A DNA stretch of 6,566 bases from positions 1 through 6,566 of the forward strand of contig WJKD01000631.1 in the NCBI GenBank assembly GCA_014729315.1, in the 5' to 3' direction. This document shows positions 5,566 through 6,566 of the stretch, one piece after another. The DNA comes from Promethearchaeota archaeon (GTDB lineage Archaea > Asgardarchaeota > Lokiarchaeia > Sigynarchaeales > SOKP01). The notes under the pieces are model-generated. The model saw only the letters and a list, made by a program, of their open reading frames with translations, had not been told where the DNA came from and did not search any database. The position numbers were made by a program, and so were the translations under genes. Every line of letters starts with the position of its first letter. Positions within the stretch are counted from its first letter, which is position 1.

Positions 5566-5770
5566 AAATTACCACTAGCAATTCGCATTTTTTCAACGAT
5601 TTAATATGAGGCGTAAGTTGGATAGCACCTTTTCTTTCTAATTCGAATATGCGAATATGATTATCCAATTATTTTTTTTATATTCATACTTTGAGGTGCA
5701 TATAGGTTTCGCTGTTATATAAAGTCTTTTTTATTTAAACATAAGATCTTTTTTATCATATATTAATGGA
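5566..5770 (-). other. AT-rich leader between the sugar transferase and GT-C genes
   Basis: No gene is visible in these roughly 200 bases. On the + strand, TTGGATA (5618-5624) and TATCCAA (5662-5668) form an inverted repeat enclosing ATTCG-aatatg-CGAAT (5641-5656). GCACCT (5625-5630) can also pair with AGGTGC (5694-5699). CGAATATG is tandemly duplicated (5644-5659), and TCTTTTTTAT occurs twice near 5727-5757. The pairings cross one another, so as RNA they would be a pseudoknot or alternative folds. The arms are short enough to be chance. No good promoter was identified, though a new transcript start here is plausible. Confidence 0.3.
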
Positions 5771-6400
5771 TTAACGACATTTAAAATCTCTGCTGTACGT
5801 CCCTTGAAATTCTTCCCTCGTCGCCTGCCCGCTCTGCGAGATTCCCTCCGCCTTGAACACCTTGATCAGGGTTAAAGCCAAAATCTTTACATCGAGCCAA
5901 AACGATAGATGATCCACATACCAGACATCCAGCTCAAGGCTCTTTTGCCAGGAGATATCATTGCGCCCGCTGATCTGCGCCAGTCCGGTAATCCCCGGCC
6001 GCACCTCGTGACGACGCGCCTGTTCGGGTGTATAACGCTCCAGATACTGCACCAGCAACGGCCGCGGACCCACCAGACTCATGTCGCCCTTGAGCACGTT
6101 ATACAATTCCGGCAGCTCGTCAAGACTGGTTTTACGCAAGAACCGCCCTAACAAGTGTAAACGTTTTGAATCCGGTAACAGATCGCCGGTTTTATCGCGC
6201 TTTTCGCTCATAGTGCGAAATTTATACAGGGTAAAAATATTGCCATGTAATCCAGGACGTTTTTGCCTGAAAATGACCGGATGCCCCAGAGTCAGCCAGA
6301 TCATAGCATAGATGATAAGAAATAGAGGCAGGGTAAATACCAGACCCCAAAAGGCAACAAGTAAATCGAAAAGAGGTTTAATTTGTTGTTGATAATTCAA
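5771..6400 (-). CDS. Initiating sugar-phosphate transferase (PglC/WcaJ-like, bacterial sugar transferase)
   Basis: This 209-residue protein is the small, PglC-like form of the polyprenyl-phosphate glycosyl-1-phosphate transferases. These transfer a sugar 1-phosphate from a UDP-sugar to undecaprenyl phosphate at the inner face of the membrane and so start glycan assembly. An N-terminal hydrophobic re-entrant helix (about 10-36) leads into PVIFRQKRPG (41-50), YKFRTM (59-64), the catalytic Asp-Glu pair at 94-95 in TSLDELPELYNVLKGDMSLVG, GPRP (111-114) and RPGITGLAQISGRN (134-147). The C-terminal GQATREEFQG is also typical. The start is a TTG at 6398-6400: an in-frame TAA lies at 6410-6412 and no ATG or GTG fits, yet the length agrees with the family. 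No clear Shine-Dalgarno precedes it. The gene is GC-rich (36 G/C of 60 in 6001-6060), unlike its AT-rich neighbours. The sugar cannot be predicted from sequence alone. Confidence 0.92.
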   Translation of the reverse strand: MNYQQQIKPLFDLLVAFWGLVFTLPLFLIIYAMIWLTLGHPVIFRQKRPGLHGNIFTLYKFRTMSEKRDKTGDLLPDSKRLHLLGRFLRKTSLDELPELYNVLKGDMSLVGPRPLLVQYLERYTPEQARRHEVRPGITGLAQISGRNDISWQKSLELDVWYVDHLSFWLDVKILALTLIKVFKAEGISQSGQATREEFQGTYSRDFKCR

Positions 6401-6545
6401 TTTTGAAATTTAAATGTTATGGATCAGCAGATAAATTAAAAAAGCGCATCCTCTGGTTTAAATATCTAGGCAACGATAAATCAAACCCCTTGATACGCTT
6501 TGTATAATAAAAAAGTAGAAAGCTGGTAGAGTTCCAAAAAGTTTA

Positions 6546-6562
6546 CATTCTAACATAGAATG
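6546..6562. repeat. Perfect 7-bp inverted repeat upstream of the sugar transferase
   Basis: CATTCTA and TAGAATG flank the trinucleotide aca. It lies about 146 bases upstream of the sugar transferase start, at the window edge. It could be a dimeric regulator's operator or a small hairpin. No T-tract follows it within the window. The rest of 6401-6545 holds no convincing gene. Confidence 0.6.
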
Positions 6563-6566
6563 ACTT

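Noticed and set aside
6458..6565. Minus-strand frame open from the right edge, ending at TAA 6458-6460
   Set aside because: About 35 residues with no recognisable motif; in AT-rich DNA a frame of this length can be chance. It could be a gene tail but cannot be supported here.

Overview
The window reads as a bacterial accessory region. Every convincing gene lies on the minus strand, so transcription runs from high to low coordinates. A monotopic sugar-phosphate transferase next to a polyprenol-linked glycan assembly set points to a cell-surface polysaccharide (O-antigen, capsule or exopolysaccharide) locus, most likely in a Gram-negative environmental bacterium. The species cannot be read from the sequence. 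A heptamer tandem tract and GC-rich palindromes between genes suggest a repeat-bearing genome.

Layout in transcription order: (1) an upstream stretch with a perfect 7-bp inverted repeat (6546-6562); (2) a PglC/WcaJ-type initiating sugar-phosphate transferase (5771-6400) with a TTG start; (3) a 217-base leader; (4) a GT-C fold membrane glycosyltransferase of the PMT/ArnT type (4039-5553), carrying a perfect 16-bp inverted repeat inside its coding sequence; (5) a 5'-truncated gene remnant with no usable start (3489-3845); (6) a GT2 glycosyltransferase of the DPM1-like group with a degenerate methyltransferase-like N-terminal half (2106-3452); (7) a stand-alone SAM methyltransferase (1369-2106), overlapping the previous stop as TGATG; (8) a vapBC toxin-antitoxin pair (728-1286) with its own promoter and a possible operator; (9) a 21-unit, 7-bp tandem repeat starting two bases after the vapC stop (579-725); (10) a cluster of GC-rich palindromes (410-494); (11) a short coding-like remnant (about 297-404); (12) the N-terminus of an AAA_14/DUF4143-type ATPase running off the left edge (1-250).

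A working model, by inference: the sugar-phosphate transferase loads the first sugar on undecaprenyl phosphate. The DPM1-like GT2 makes a polyprenyl-phosphate sugar. The GT-C enzyme uses such a donor on the outer face of the membrane, and the methyltransferase may decorate or cap the glycan. The middle genes are strikingly AT-rich, while the sugar transferase and vapBC are GC-rich. This suggests an imported, variable glycan segment set between host-like genes. The gene remnant, long homopolymers in coding sequence and the intragenic palindrome fit a fast-changing locus. I see no tRNA, rRNA, CRISPR array or complete insertion sequence.
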